From Ramicandelaber brevisporus (lineage: Eukaryota; Kickxellomycota; Ramicandelaberales; Ramicandelaberaceae), in contig MU603237.1 in NCBI GenBank assembly GCA_025201865.1, forward strand, positions 1 through 13,731: a stretch of 13,731 nucleotides of DNA, in the 5' to 3' direction. Below, piece after piece: positions 7,188 through 13,591 of this stretch. The notes under the pieces were generated by a model. That model saw nothing but the letters and a program-made list of their open reading frames with translations. It was not told the origin of the DNA and made no database searches. The translations under genes and the position numbers were made by a program. Every line of letters starts with the position of its first letter. The first letter of the stretch is position 1.

Positions 7188-7220
7188 CAACAGCAACAAC
7201 AACAACAACAGCAACAACAA
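7188..7220 (+). repeat. CAA/CAG leader tract, 11 triplets
   Basis: Eleven CAA or CAG triplets, 60 bases before the ATG at 7281. The last nine triplets, (CAA)5CAG(CAA)3 at 7194-7220, are identical to those at 13565-13591. Confidence 0.9.
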
Positions 7221-7280
7221 ACCGATCGTCACAGCGCCAAAAACCAAAAGAAAACAAAACCAGCCTTTTTGCAAACAAAG

Positions 7281-8507
7281 ATGACGACCTGGATGGAGGT
7301 AAATGGCTATAGCAATGGTCAGCTGCAGCAGCAACAGCAGCAACAGCAGCAACAATCGACGCAGTTAACGAACGGAGACTCTCATGCGATGGAGATTGTT
7401 GAAGACGAGAGCAGCAACAACGATGCAACCAGCCACGAAGCTCAGGTGAACGCTGGCCAGAAGCGGCCGCTAGGCTCCCTTGCAGGTGCCTTTGTTGATG
7501 GCATTCCCGAGACGAGCAATATGTTTGCTCAAGCCGAGCCTTCCGTCGGCCAGGAGCATCCGGCGACCAAGCGCATTGCGTTGGTGCGACGGAATAGCTC
7601 TGGATTTGAGTTTACCAGTGCTGTCACTGTCGCTGGCGATGGCGATGGTGCCGAATACGAAGCTCTGGGTGATGATGTCACAGTCGTTGACGTGGTTGAC
7701 TCTTATGGAAGCGGGTTTGCCGCCAACCAACATGCCCCGGAGCTTGGCAGCGTTGTGGCAGGTACTTCCGACGTGTTAGCGCATACATTGATGGCTCGCA
7801 AGACTCGACGAGCTGAAGGTGATATGATGGCTGTGCCTGTAAAGTTTTTGGATTATGGACCCAATACATCATTCATGCCAGCTTATGACAGCACTGGAGC
7901 TACATTGACTCTCGAGCAGTCAATTTTGGCGCGCACGCATTACAGACAGCGTAACTTGGTAAATAAAAGGACAGCGGATGATAAAGTGAAAGCCATATTA
8001 AGATGCGATGGAATAGATCAAGCGCACATTCAACAGATTACAGACATGTACAACAGTCATGCTAATGGATGTGCGACGGTTGATGGAGTAGATCCTAATA
8101 GCGGTATTCATGAGGAGGCGGAACAGATGAATGACGCGGATGCAATGTTGGCAGCAAACGATCATGATTTGCGTGTATTGGCCCATCTTCAGACTGATCG
8201 TATTCTTCAGAAACAACAGCAACAACAGCAACAACAGCAACAACAGCAACAACAGCAAAAGCCATTGGGCAACAAATCAGCATGTGCTGGTCCATCAGAA
8301 GTGGAGGCCAAGTTGGCTGCGCAGGTCGCGAATCGGCTGACACGCATTGCTGTTTCGATGAACGGTTCACAGCAGCCATTGGTCTCCGTAGATGCCTTGC
8401 AAAACACAATGGCTCGCATTCGCGCTGGCCGCCTGGATCCAGTTTATGGTGGAACATTGCCAACTGGCAACTGGTTTGCGGCAGCCGATCCTAACGCCAT
8501 TAACTAA
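7281..8507 (+). CDS. BRD7/BRD9-like (DUF3512-type) protein without a bromodomain, polyglutamine-rich
   Basis: This is a 408-residue protein. Residues 190-210, DYGPNTSFMPAYDSTGATLT, closely resemble the post-bromodomain motif of BRD7 (NYGP-SSYAP-YDST-ANIS). The C-terminal block (about 343-381: KLAAQVANRLTRIAVSMNGS, then a VSVDALQNTMARI stretch) resembles the AEQV-N-LK-LA-QV-P-DIVS-YGVRKAMGI segment near the BRD7 C-terminus. BRD7/BRD9 are subunits of SWI/SNF (PBAF and ncBAF) remodelling complexes, so a nuclear chromatin role is likely by inference. No bromodomain is visible anywhere in the protein, and none is encoded just upstream. Q tracts occur at 16-25 and 312-326. Basic clusters (QKRPL about 60-64, TKRIALVRRNSS about 96-107) could be nuclear-localisation or PKA-type sites. 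The ATG at 7281 is chosen because the in-frame codon at 7269 is TTG and there is no ATG from 7089 to 7280. Confidence 0.8.
   Translation: MTTWMEVNGYSNGQLQQQQQQQQQQSTQLTNGDSHAMEIVEDESSNNDATSHEAQVNAGQKRPLGSLAGAFVDGIPETSNMFAQAEPSVGQEHPATKRIALVRRNSSGFEFTSAVTVAGDGDGAEYEALGDDVTVVDVVDSYGSGFAANQHAPELGSVVAGTSDVLAHTLMARKTRRAEGDMMAVPVKFLDYGPNTSFMPAYDSTGATLTLEQSILARTHYRQRNLVNKRTADDKVKAILRCDGIDQAHIQQITDMYNSHANGCATVDGVDPNSGIHEEAEQMNDADAMLAANDHDLRVLAHLQTDRILQKQQQQQQQQQQQQQQQKPLGNKSACAGPSEVEAKLAAQVANRLTRIAVSMNGSQQPLVSVDALQNTMARIRAGRLDPVYGGTLPTGNWFAAADPNAIN
8214..8258 (+). repeat. Coding polyglutamine tract, 9-bp period
   Basis: Fifteen Gln codons arranged as five copies of CAA-CAG-CAA. The 9-bp period suggests growth by tandem duplication of a unit rather than slippage of single triplets. 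The earlier Q tract (7326-7355) has a CAG-CAG-CAA pattern. Confidence 0.9.
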
Positions 8508-8553
8508 CCCCCTTACCTATATACTGTAAATGTTTGTTTTTGTTTTTGCTTTG

Positions 8554-8578
8554 TTTTGTTTTGTTTTGTTTTGTTTTG
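8554..8578 (+). repeat. (TTTTG)5 tract
   Basis: Five perfect TTTTG units inside a wider T/G-rich stretch (8531-8583), in the 3' untranslated region of the BRD7/9-like gene. Confidence 0.85.
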
Positions 8579-8983
8579 TTTTTAACGAAAAGAGTAATGC
8601 ATGATTGAAAGTATTAAAGTCCCTCACGAATCAGTCGAGAAAAGGAGGAAAAGAGGATGTGCAGAAGAATCGATGATGGAGACGGAGAATACGTGGCGAG
8701 TTAGCATTGTCATTGTCAGATATACGTACTCGAGTTTGTCTTGTCTCGAGCTGCTCAGTTGGAGGTTCACTGTGAATGTAACGGACATGGCAGGCACTGG
8801 AACCTGTGCTCGTGGTATTTGCTGCGCTTTACTGAATGAGTGACTGGCATTTCAATGATTTTCCTCTCCTTCGTTGACGTGTTAGGATTGTCAGCGCTGC
8901 TCGTGGTGATGTTTGTCACACAAGACCTGCGCTGCGCTGTAGAATGCCCAGACCTTTCCCTTTTCTTTTGCAAAACAAACCCG

Positions 8984-9072
8984 ACAACAACAACAACGAC
9001 GACGACAGCGACAACGACGTCTGCAACAACAACTGCAACAACTGCGACTGCAACACCAGCAGCAGCAGCAAA
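8984..9072 (+). repeat. Degenerate CAA/ACG/CAG triplet tract in a 5' leader
   Basis: About 90 bases of imperfect CAN/ACN triplets, ending in CAG runs. In two frames it reads as polythreonine or polyasparagine, which is a by-product of the repeat. Confidence 0.8.
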
Positions 9073-9163
9073 CACTGTCACAGTGACAACAACAGCAGTC
9101 CTTCACTGAAGCTACGTCTGTGTGTTCACACAAGGCGAGCGCTGGTCATTGCCGTCCGTTTGA

Positions 9164-9718
9164 ATGTTTCTGGAACTGCTTGTTATGTTTATATGGACAG
9201 TGCTTATCTGCCCAGTATCGCTTGCGCTGTTTTATGCACTGAGACGAGTTGCTGAGATTGTGCGAGATACAAACCGGAAGCCAGACGTCATCAGGCGACG
9301 ACCTCACTATGAGTATCAGTCATTGCCTCCAATGGGCAGAGGCCCATCATATGCAGCATCGGTTCATTCAGTTCACAGCACCCACAGTATCCACAGAGCT
9401 CACCCAATGCATCATCCACAATATCCTCAATCACACCCTCCTCCTCCTCCTCCTCCTCCTCCCTCTTCTCCACCGCCACCACCACCACCATTTCATCAAC
9501 AACCACGACAGTTGCGAGAACACCCTCCGCCCCCACCTTTCCCGCCAGGATTGCCGCCACATTTGATACAGGCATTCCTGCATGGATCAGGAAGAGCGCC
9601 ATCTATACATGAACATCCTCCACCTCCACCGCCGCCGCACGTTCACAGTGATGAATGTGAACATAGAACATCTGGAATGTTCGCTAGAACAGAAAGACTA
9701 AGAAGACGACCTCGTTAA
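9164..9718 (+). CDS. Putative single-pass membrane protein with His-rich and polyproline cytosolic region
   Basis: A 184-residue protein with no family I can name. Residues about 3-25 (LELLVMFIWTVLICPVSLAL) form one strong hydrophobic helix. A basic stretch follows at once (27-47, RRVAEIVRDTNRKP), predicting a signal anchor with the C-terminus in the cytosol. Then come a periodic His/Ser segment (67-80, VHSVHSTHSIHRAH), polyproline runs at 92-100, 103-109, 121-125 and 152-158, and HVHSDECEH (159-167), which has three His and one Cys spaced as in small metal sites. The tail is basic (RLRRRPR). Polyproline of this kind commonly binds profilin, SH3, WW or EVH1 domains, so a membrane-linked actin or endocytic adaptor is possible by inference. 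Low-complexity DNA (CTC/CCA runs) leaves some doubt. Support comes from the clean ATG after a 217-nt ATG-free leader and the tight 3' spacing to Mtc1. Confidence 0.6.
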   Translation: MFLELLVMFIWTVLICPVSLALFYALRRVAEIVRDTNRKPDVIRRRPHYEYQSLPPMGRGPSYAASVHSVHSTHSIHRAHPMHHPQYPQSHPPPPPPPPPSSPPPPPPPFHQQPRQLREHPPPPPFPPGLPPHLIQAFLHGSGRAPSIHEHPPPPPPPHVHSDECEHRTSGMFARTERLRRRPR

Positions 9719-9726
9719 AACCACAA

Positions 9727-9732
9727 ATTAAA
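9727..9732 (+). terminator. Candidate poly(A) signal ATTAAA in a 34-bp convergent gap
   Basis: It lies 8 bp after the stop codon of the membrane protein gene. The opposing Mtc1 stop codon starts at 9755, so transcripts using this signal would run into the Mtc1 coding sequence. On the other strand an ATTAAA overlaps the Mtc1 stop codon itself (9752-9757). Confidence 0.35.
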
Positions 9733-9752
9733 AAATAGAAAGAAATCAGTAT

Positions 9753-11165
9753 TTAATCCTTCTTAGCAACTGTCAAGAGCTGTCTTCTGGCAATCAAATA
9801 CTCGTCCATTAGCACCTGTACCGCCAACAGCACAGACTCCGTCAACGAGTCCTCAATGACTGGTCTATCGCGCTGCTCTCCCAGAATCAAGTTACGAGCC
9901 GTCGCGAGCGCCTTTTGATGCTGCGGCTGCTGTGACTGAGACTGCTTTTGAGACTGCTTTTGAGATGCTGGGTCCAGAGTTGCCATGGACGTGCGCTCGT
10001 GGACAGAATCTTCGGGAGACATCCAGGCAGTCAAAGGAAGCATTTGGGAGAATGTCTTGAATTCGAGCTGGCGAGCCGGGTCGGAAAGAATGGCACAGAA
10101 GGAAAGATAGGTCAGATCAGGTACCGGGGTGATTTGGACTGGCTGAACAGACAGAAGCAAGCGAGTTGTGTGAGCTTCTGGCTCATTCTTCTGTGCAGAT
10201 GGCTGCTGTGATTGCTGCAGCTGTGGTTGATTAGTAGCATCACTAGCATGATGCTTGTTGAGAAGAGAGATCAGCTGCTTTGCTGATTCGATACCAACTT
10301 CGAAGCCCTTTGGCAACTTGAAAGTGTCACCACGATACGCATGCAAGGAAGTAGTAGACTTGAACGCACCCGAGCGGAAGACGGTCGCAGCGCCAGCACC
10401 GTGCGCATCTAGAACTGCGTCCACTGTACGCACCAGCCAGCTACTCTCCGCCTCCATTCGGTCATCCAGCAGCACATTCGCATCCGATGCACTCTCGCTC
10501 GTTGCTGATTCAGACTCGGGCTGGAAGCGATTGTCCGCAAGATATACCACAAACGATTCATGCTCTGGGATTGGAGGTGCAATGGTATCAATGATTGTTG
10601 ACACACCTTTACGCAGGTCGCTTCCAATCTTGGCCAACGTCTCTGGCTTGGCAAAATCGCGCGCTCTCTTCTCGCTCTCGCGACGAATGTTATCAAGTGT
10701 ACCGCCGGTGCTCTGAGCAACATCCTTAACAGCAGAAGCAGCTTGAGATAGGAATCCACTCCAGTTCCAGCCACCAGAGCTCTGCTTGGATGATGATGCT
10801 GGAGTTGGGGCTGGAGCTGCGGCGGCCGCGGGTTTCGAGCGAGCTGGCAATGTTGGCGCTGGCGGGGATTGTGTCTCCGCTGGCTTCTCGTTGCTGCCGA
10901 GGTCGTCGAGGAACTGCAAGAAGGCGCGGGCTTCGGCTGATGAAGCACGCGGCGACGTTGACGTGGAGGTTCTCGTCTGCTCAGCTGGTTTCGAATCGCT
11001 GGGAGAAGCCGCGATCTCAGCAGTTGTCGTGGTGGTGGTGGTTGTGGTAGTAGTTGCCGAGTCAGTAGCAGCCCCAGTGGCAGCAGCAGGAGCGCCGTCC
11101 TCTAGCGCCAGGCTGTCCAGGAAGGACAGAACATCATCGCGGGTAGTCTTAGCTTTCGCGCTCAT
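9753..11165 (-). CDS. MTC1: Mtc1-family protein (maintenance of telomere capping 1)
   Basis: A 470-residue protein matching the fungal Mtc1 layout. A short N-terminal helix, DDVLSFLDSLALED (10-23), is followed by a low-complexity Thr/Ala linker (27-60), a second such helix, EARAFLQFLDDLGS (78-91), and a Pro/Ala-rich linker. Then comes the hallmark GGWNWSGFLSQAASAVKDVA (131-150) and an amphipathic stretch to about 190, followed by the C-terminal globular region (203-470): SFVVYLADNRF, SSWLVRTVDAVLDA, a VPDLTYLSFCAILSDP segment, and a helical end, VLLAVQVLMDEYLIARRQLL. Yeast Mtc1 was named from a telomere-capping screen but behaves as a peripheral protein of early secretory/COPI membranes. No catalytic motif is seen. 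The ATG at 11165 has an A-rich context (AAGAAAAATG) and is the first AUG on this strand for 116 nt; the upstream extension to 11507 begins at TTG. Confidence 0.82.
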   Translation of the reverse strand: MSAKAKTTRDDVLSFLDSLALEDGAPAAATGAATDSATTTTTTTTTTTAEIAASPSDSKPAEQTRTSTSTSPRASSAEARAFLQFLDDLGSNEKPAETQSPPAPTLPARSKPAAAAAPAPTPASSSKQSSGGWNWSGFLSQAASAVKDVAQSTGGTLDNIRRESEKRARDFAKPETLAKIGSDLRKGVSTIIDTIAPPIPEHESFVVYLADNRFQPESESATSESASDANVLLDDRMEAESSWLVRTVDAVLDAHGAGAATVFRSGAFKSTTSLHAYRGDTFKLPKGFEVGIESAKQLISLLNKHHASDATNQPQLQQSQQPSAQKNEPEAHTTRLLLSVQPVQITPVPDLTYLSFCAILSDPARQLEFKTFSQMLPLTAWMSPEDSVHERTSMATLDPASQKQSQKQSQSQQPQHQKALATARNLILGEQRDRPVIEDSLTESVLLAVQVLMDEYLIARRQLLTVAKKD

Positions 11166-11343
11166 TTTTCTTGCGGCGTGTCGAGTTGTCTCTCTCTGTA
11201 TGTGTAGGTGTGTGTGTTTGTGGAAGCAAGTCAAGTGTGTTTCCTCTTTCTCGGTGTGTTGATAGCCACAACAAACACAGACATAGACACAATAACAGTG
11301 ACAGCAGCAAAACCAACAAACACAGCAACAAACACAACCAGGT
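11166..11343. promoter_or_regulatory. Compact 178-bp bidirectional promoter (Mtc1 / F-box gene)
   Basis: Both leaders fit in 178 bp. From 11166 to about 11267 the + strand is T/G-rich, so the Mtc1 leader is C/A-rich. From 11268 to 11343 the + strand is itself C/A-rich (AACAAACACAG, CAGCAACAAACAC). The switch at about 11268 marks the likely divergence point. The Mtc1 side has no AUG from 11166 to 11281, and the F-box side has none from 11203 to 11343. No TATA box is seen. Confidence 0.6.
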
Positions 11344-12798
11344 ATGACCAGGAGTATCGTCAACTTACCGGCCGACATCTTCTGGCTGATCCAGAAGTAT
11401 GTGGAGCAAAAGGAGGCTGCTGTGCTGCTACAAGTCTGCCGCCAGTTCAACGAGGCGTTCGAGGGTCGAGCCTGGGTGCAAGTGCCACAGAAACTCTTGA
11501 AGAACAACGCACTCCATGTTCAAGACTTGCTGCTGAAGCATGGCAAACATGTGCGTATCTTGCATACTGATCATGCGCTACACTTGGTTGTTCCGTTGCC
11601 ATTTTGGCCGATGGTGTTTAGCAACGTCCGCCACATTGTCGTTGGATCACCGCGCGAAACAGCATCATATGGTCTGCCGGCTGCTGAATTGCTATCCCGG
11701 CAGCGCTTGTCACAGTTTCAAGCGCTTCAATTCATCGACGTGGACATTTCAAACCTCACATCTGACGATATATGGACCGAGTTTGCAAACGCGGCTAATT
11801 CGGTAGTTAATTTGATGAGTGTTACATTTACTGGCCAGGTAACTGATGCAGTTTTTGCCAGCATGAATGAATTATGGAAGATAGTTGATGATGAGGTGGT
11901 GATATTATTGAATATGACTCTGAGCAAGCCCCAGCTTATGGATAATCCCCCACTGTTTGATGGTGTAGCACTGGTAGGATTGAATATAGAGAAAAGTTAT
12001 TATGAATCGGCTTGCACACATCTCATTAATGACTATGTGTTTACAAACACGTCGCTTCCAAACAAAGAGTATTCTTTCTTCCCTCTCCTTGAGCAGCTGA
12101 GTCTCTGCCTGGGTCAGTCTCTGGACGCAGCGGAAGAAGATACCTATGTCCCAACGCCAGACATGATGCCCAGATTGCGCGAGGTGACCATCTCTACTAA
12201 TCAGTGTTCCCAAGCCGATTGCTCTTCGATGGACGACTCAGTATCCAAGATGTTTGCGCCGTCGTGGCCGTCGCTACAGGTTCTCAATCTGCAAGGCATC
12301 GGTGACTCTGCTTTCCATGGCCTACTTGGCTCCATCCCCAATGTATACAAGCTGGATGTCTCGTTCATTTCGACCGGTGGCTACCTTGACATGTACAAGA
12401 TACTCGACTCCCTTCCCCGCTTAACCAGTCTCCGTATCACAGCAGCGGAGATAGTCTCTGCTGTGTATCCTCGTGAGTTCTTGGCCAACCTGAACAATGA
12501 CATCTCAGTGCGCACTGGGTTCATGGCCAACTCATGTCTCAAGACTGTGGTAATTGACCGATTCTCAACAATGTCTGGATTAGTGGTGGCCATTTTGTTT
12601 GGATTACCATGCATTCAGACCTTAGAGCTGAACGGAGCCATGTCAAACTTAGTTGACATCTGCTGCATGCTCAGTGGTTTGAAGAGCCAAGCTAAACGTG
12701 TCAGTATAAGTTCTTTCCCATTACAAGTCCATCCCAGCATCATGACTTGCATCCGAGAAGTATGCTCTGACTCTGCCAGTGTCTCCGCTCACAATTGA
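11344..12798 (+). CDS. F-box protein with degenerate leucine-rich repeats
   Basis: A 484-residue protein. The N-terminus carries an F-box-like motif at about 8-48 (LPADIFWLIQKYVEQKEAAV, then LLQVCRQFNEAFEGRAW). It matches the LP-x2-hydrophobic, VC+xFxxxxxxxxxW pattern that binds Skp1 in SCF ubiquitin ligases. The rest has irregular LRR-like strands: LQFIDVDISNL (about 128-138), LLEQLSL (248-254), MPRLREVTIS (275-284), WPSLQVLNLQGIG (308-320), VYKLDVSF (334-341), LPRLTSLRIT (357-366), LKTVVIDRF (399-407) and LPCIQTLELNGA (421-432). It is thus probably a substrate-recognition subunit that recruits a target for ubiquitination. The target cannot be told. Fungal F-box/LRR genes are often lineage-specific and fast-evolving, and the middle (150-245) shows no clear repeats. 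The ATG at 11344 follows a C/A-rich leader without AUG. Confidence 0.8.
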   Translation: MTRSIVNLPADIFWLIQKYVEQKEAAVLLQVCRQFNEAFEGRAWVQVPQKLLKNNALHVQDLLLKHGKHVRILHTDHALHLVVPLPFWPMVFSNVRHIVVGSPRETASYGLPAAELLSRQRLSQFQALQFIDVDISNLTSDDIWTEFANAANSVVNLMSVTFTGQVTDAVFASMNELWKIVDDEVVILLNMTLSKPQLMDNPPLFDGVALVGLNIEKSYYESACTHLINDYVFTNTSLPNKEYSFFPLLEQLSLCLGQSLDAAEEDTYVPTPDMMPRLREVTISTNQCSQADCSSMDDSVSKMFAPSWPSLQVLNLQGIGDSAFHGLLGSIPNVYKLDVSFISTGGYLDMYKILDSLPRLTSLRITAAEIVSAVYPREFLANLNNDISVRTGFMANSCLKTVVIDRFSTMSGLVVAILFGLPCIQTLELNGAMSNLVDICCMLSGLKSQAKRVSISSFPLQVHPSIMTCIREVCSDSASVSAHN

Positions 12799-12848
12799 CT
12801 TTATCAATTGAGTAAATCCTCCTGGATCCCGATAAACACAGTGGAGTA

Positions 12849-12854
12849 AATAAA
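12849..12854 (+). terminator. Poly(A) signal AATAAA for the F-box gene
   Basis: A canonical AATAAA 51 bp after the stop codon, followed by a T-rich stretch (12861-12867), a conventional arrangement for 3' end formation. Confidence 0.55.
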
Positions 12855-13100
12855 TTGACATTTTTTCCTTCTTGAAACCCACTTTGCTCACAGTCTTCCT
12901 TGCTTTCCAGTCGGAACTCTGCGGATTGACATTGATCAAATACGTCCGTTGACTGATGTAACCTGACTTTCTTTGGAGAAGAATGCGGGTTGAGTGTCTC
13001 CTTCTCGGTGGTAAAGGTTTCTACACAATCTTCCCAGTCAGTGAGACGTATCAAGCCAACGCTTCGTGCAAGTATATTTTAAGCTTTTTAAAGTGAACTC

Positions 13101-13160
13101 CTCACTCACTTACTCACTCACTTACTCACTCACTCACTCGCTCACCTACTCGCTCACTCA
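13101..13160. repeat. CTCA-type tandem repeat, about 60 bp
   Basis: About 15 imperfect 4-base units (CTCA, CTTA, CTCG, CTAC variants) with a local 12-bp higher-order period at 13103-13126. It is not inside any gene I can identify. Confidence 0.85.
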
Positions 13161-13416
13161 GATTGTTGTCGCCGGTTATTTGATGCGGGTCATGTTCGTT
13201 GCATGATGTGGGCACACCGCATGGATTGGGAGCGTGTCTACTCTTCTTTTCATGTTGTTGCCTTGTAAGGTGAATGAGTTGTTGTTGCACCATCATGCAC
13301 CACATGAAACTCGGGGATTGCCGCTCCAGTCACACGTTTTTCTTTCTTTCTTTTCTTCCTTCGACAACTTTCTGACAGGTAATCCGGGTTGGAGCAAGTG
13401 AGCAGGTTTTTTTTCT

Positions 13417-13420
<4 letters not shown>

Positions 13421-13448
<28 letters not shown>
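13421..13448 (+). repeat. (CT)14 microsatellite
   Basis: Fourteen perfect CT units after a T-rich stretch. Pyrimidine tracts like this are common just upstream of transcription start sites in fungal promoters. Confidence 0.9.
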
Positions 13449-13452
<4 letters not shown>

Positions 13453-13564
13453 CTGGTGGACTGATCGCCTACTCCGCCTTTTGGCTGCCCCATCGCATAT
13501 ATTTTCGGACGCGCCTTATTGTTGCTCCGACAGGCTAGTGGTGTGGCATTCTTCAAGAAAAAAA

Positions 13565-13591
13565 CAACAACAACAACAACAGCAACAACAA
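13565..13591 (+). repeat. (CAA)5CAG(CAA)3 tract
   Basis: A 27-base tract identical, interruption included, to 7194-7220. It is flanked by A runs and lies about 60 bp after a TATA-like element. Confidence 0.9.

Larger units (their letters stand above)
6274..7280. promoter_or_regulatory. Long divergent promoter region, about 1 kb, with microsatellites
   Basis: No credible gene lies here. The left part (6274-6592), read towards the 298-residue gene, lacks ATG and looks like its leader. It contains a TG run (6369-6380), a GAAA tract and a TTGC tract. The middle (about 6593-6960) has a CA-rich stretch, a GACGTC at 6646-6651, a GGC/GGT tract and a purine-rich block (6827-6878). The right part, read towards the 408-residue gene, has a start-stop ATGTGA at 7041-7046, an ATG at 7086 opening a 32-codon frame, a pyrimidine-rich block (about 7094-7131) and then 192 nt without ATG that includes a CAA/CAG tract. 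The pyrimidine block just before the CAA leader is a plausible core promoter. Confidence 0.55.
8508..9163. promoter_or_regulatory. 3' region of the BRD7/9-like gene and promoter/leader of the next gene
   Basis: The first part is 3' untranslated: a T-rich (TTTTG)n tract at about 8531-8583 and an ATTAAA at 8613-8618 as a candidate poly(A) signal. The middle (8620-8940) has no convincing gene; a + frame of 80 codons from 8601 lacks any recognisable domain. From 8947 to 9163 the + strand has no ATG and is dominated by CAA, ACG and CAG triplets, as expected of the leader of the gene at 9164. A short hydrophobic frame (8855-9109) overlaps that repeat and is probably not a protein. Confidence 0.5.

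Noticed and set aside
8601-8843. 80-codon + frame after the BRD7/9-like gene
   Set aside because: No recognisable domain, mixed composition, sits in 3' untranslated sequence, and no supporting leader.
9074-9087. Overlapping short palindromes (ACTGTCACAGTGAC) in the leader of the membrane-protein gene
   Set aside because: Arms of five bases are too short to claim a hairpin or operator, and similar chance palindromes are expected.
8855-9109. 84-codon frame with a hydrophobic start and a polythreonine tail, like a small secreted mucin-type protein
   Set aside because: The Thr run is a reading of the CAA/ACG leader repeat, other frames of the same repeat are equally open, and the region fits the leader of the gene at 9164. 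Worth a second look only if peptides are found.
11166-11507. 114-residue N-terminal extension of Mtc1
   Set aside because: It begins at TTG and runs across the divergent promoter into the F-box coding sequence. The Mtc1 family begins with the short FLDSL helix found just after the ATG at 11165.
12740-13054. 104-codon minus-strand frame after the F-box gene
   Set aside because: It starts at TTG, overlaps the F-box coding end, and shows no domain.
12799-13300. tRNA, snoRNA or other small RNA genes in the right-hand gap
   Set aside because: No tRNA B-box (GGTTCGAATC-like) sequence was seen, and a TGATGT...CTGA pair near 12953-12965 is too closely spaced for a C/D snoRNA.
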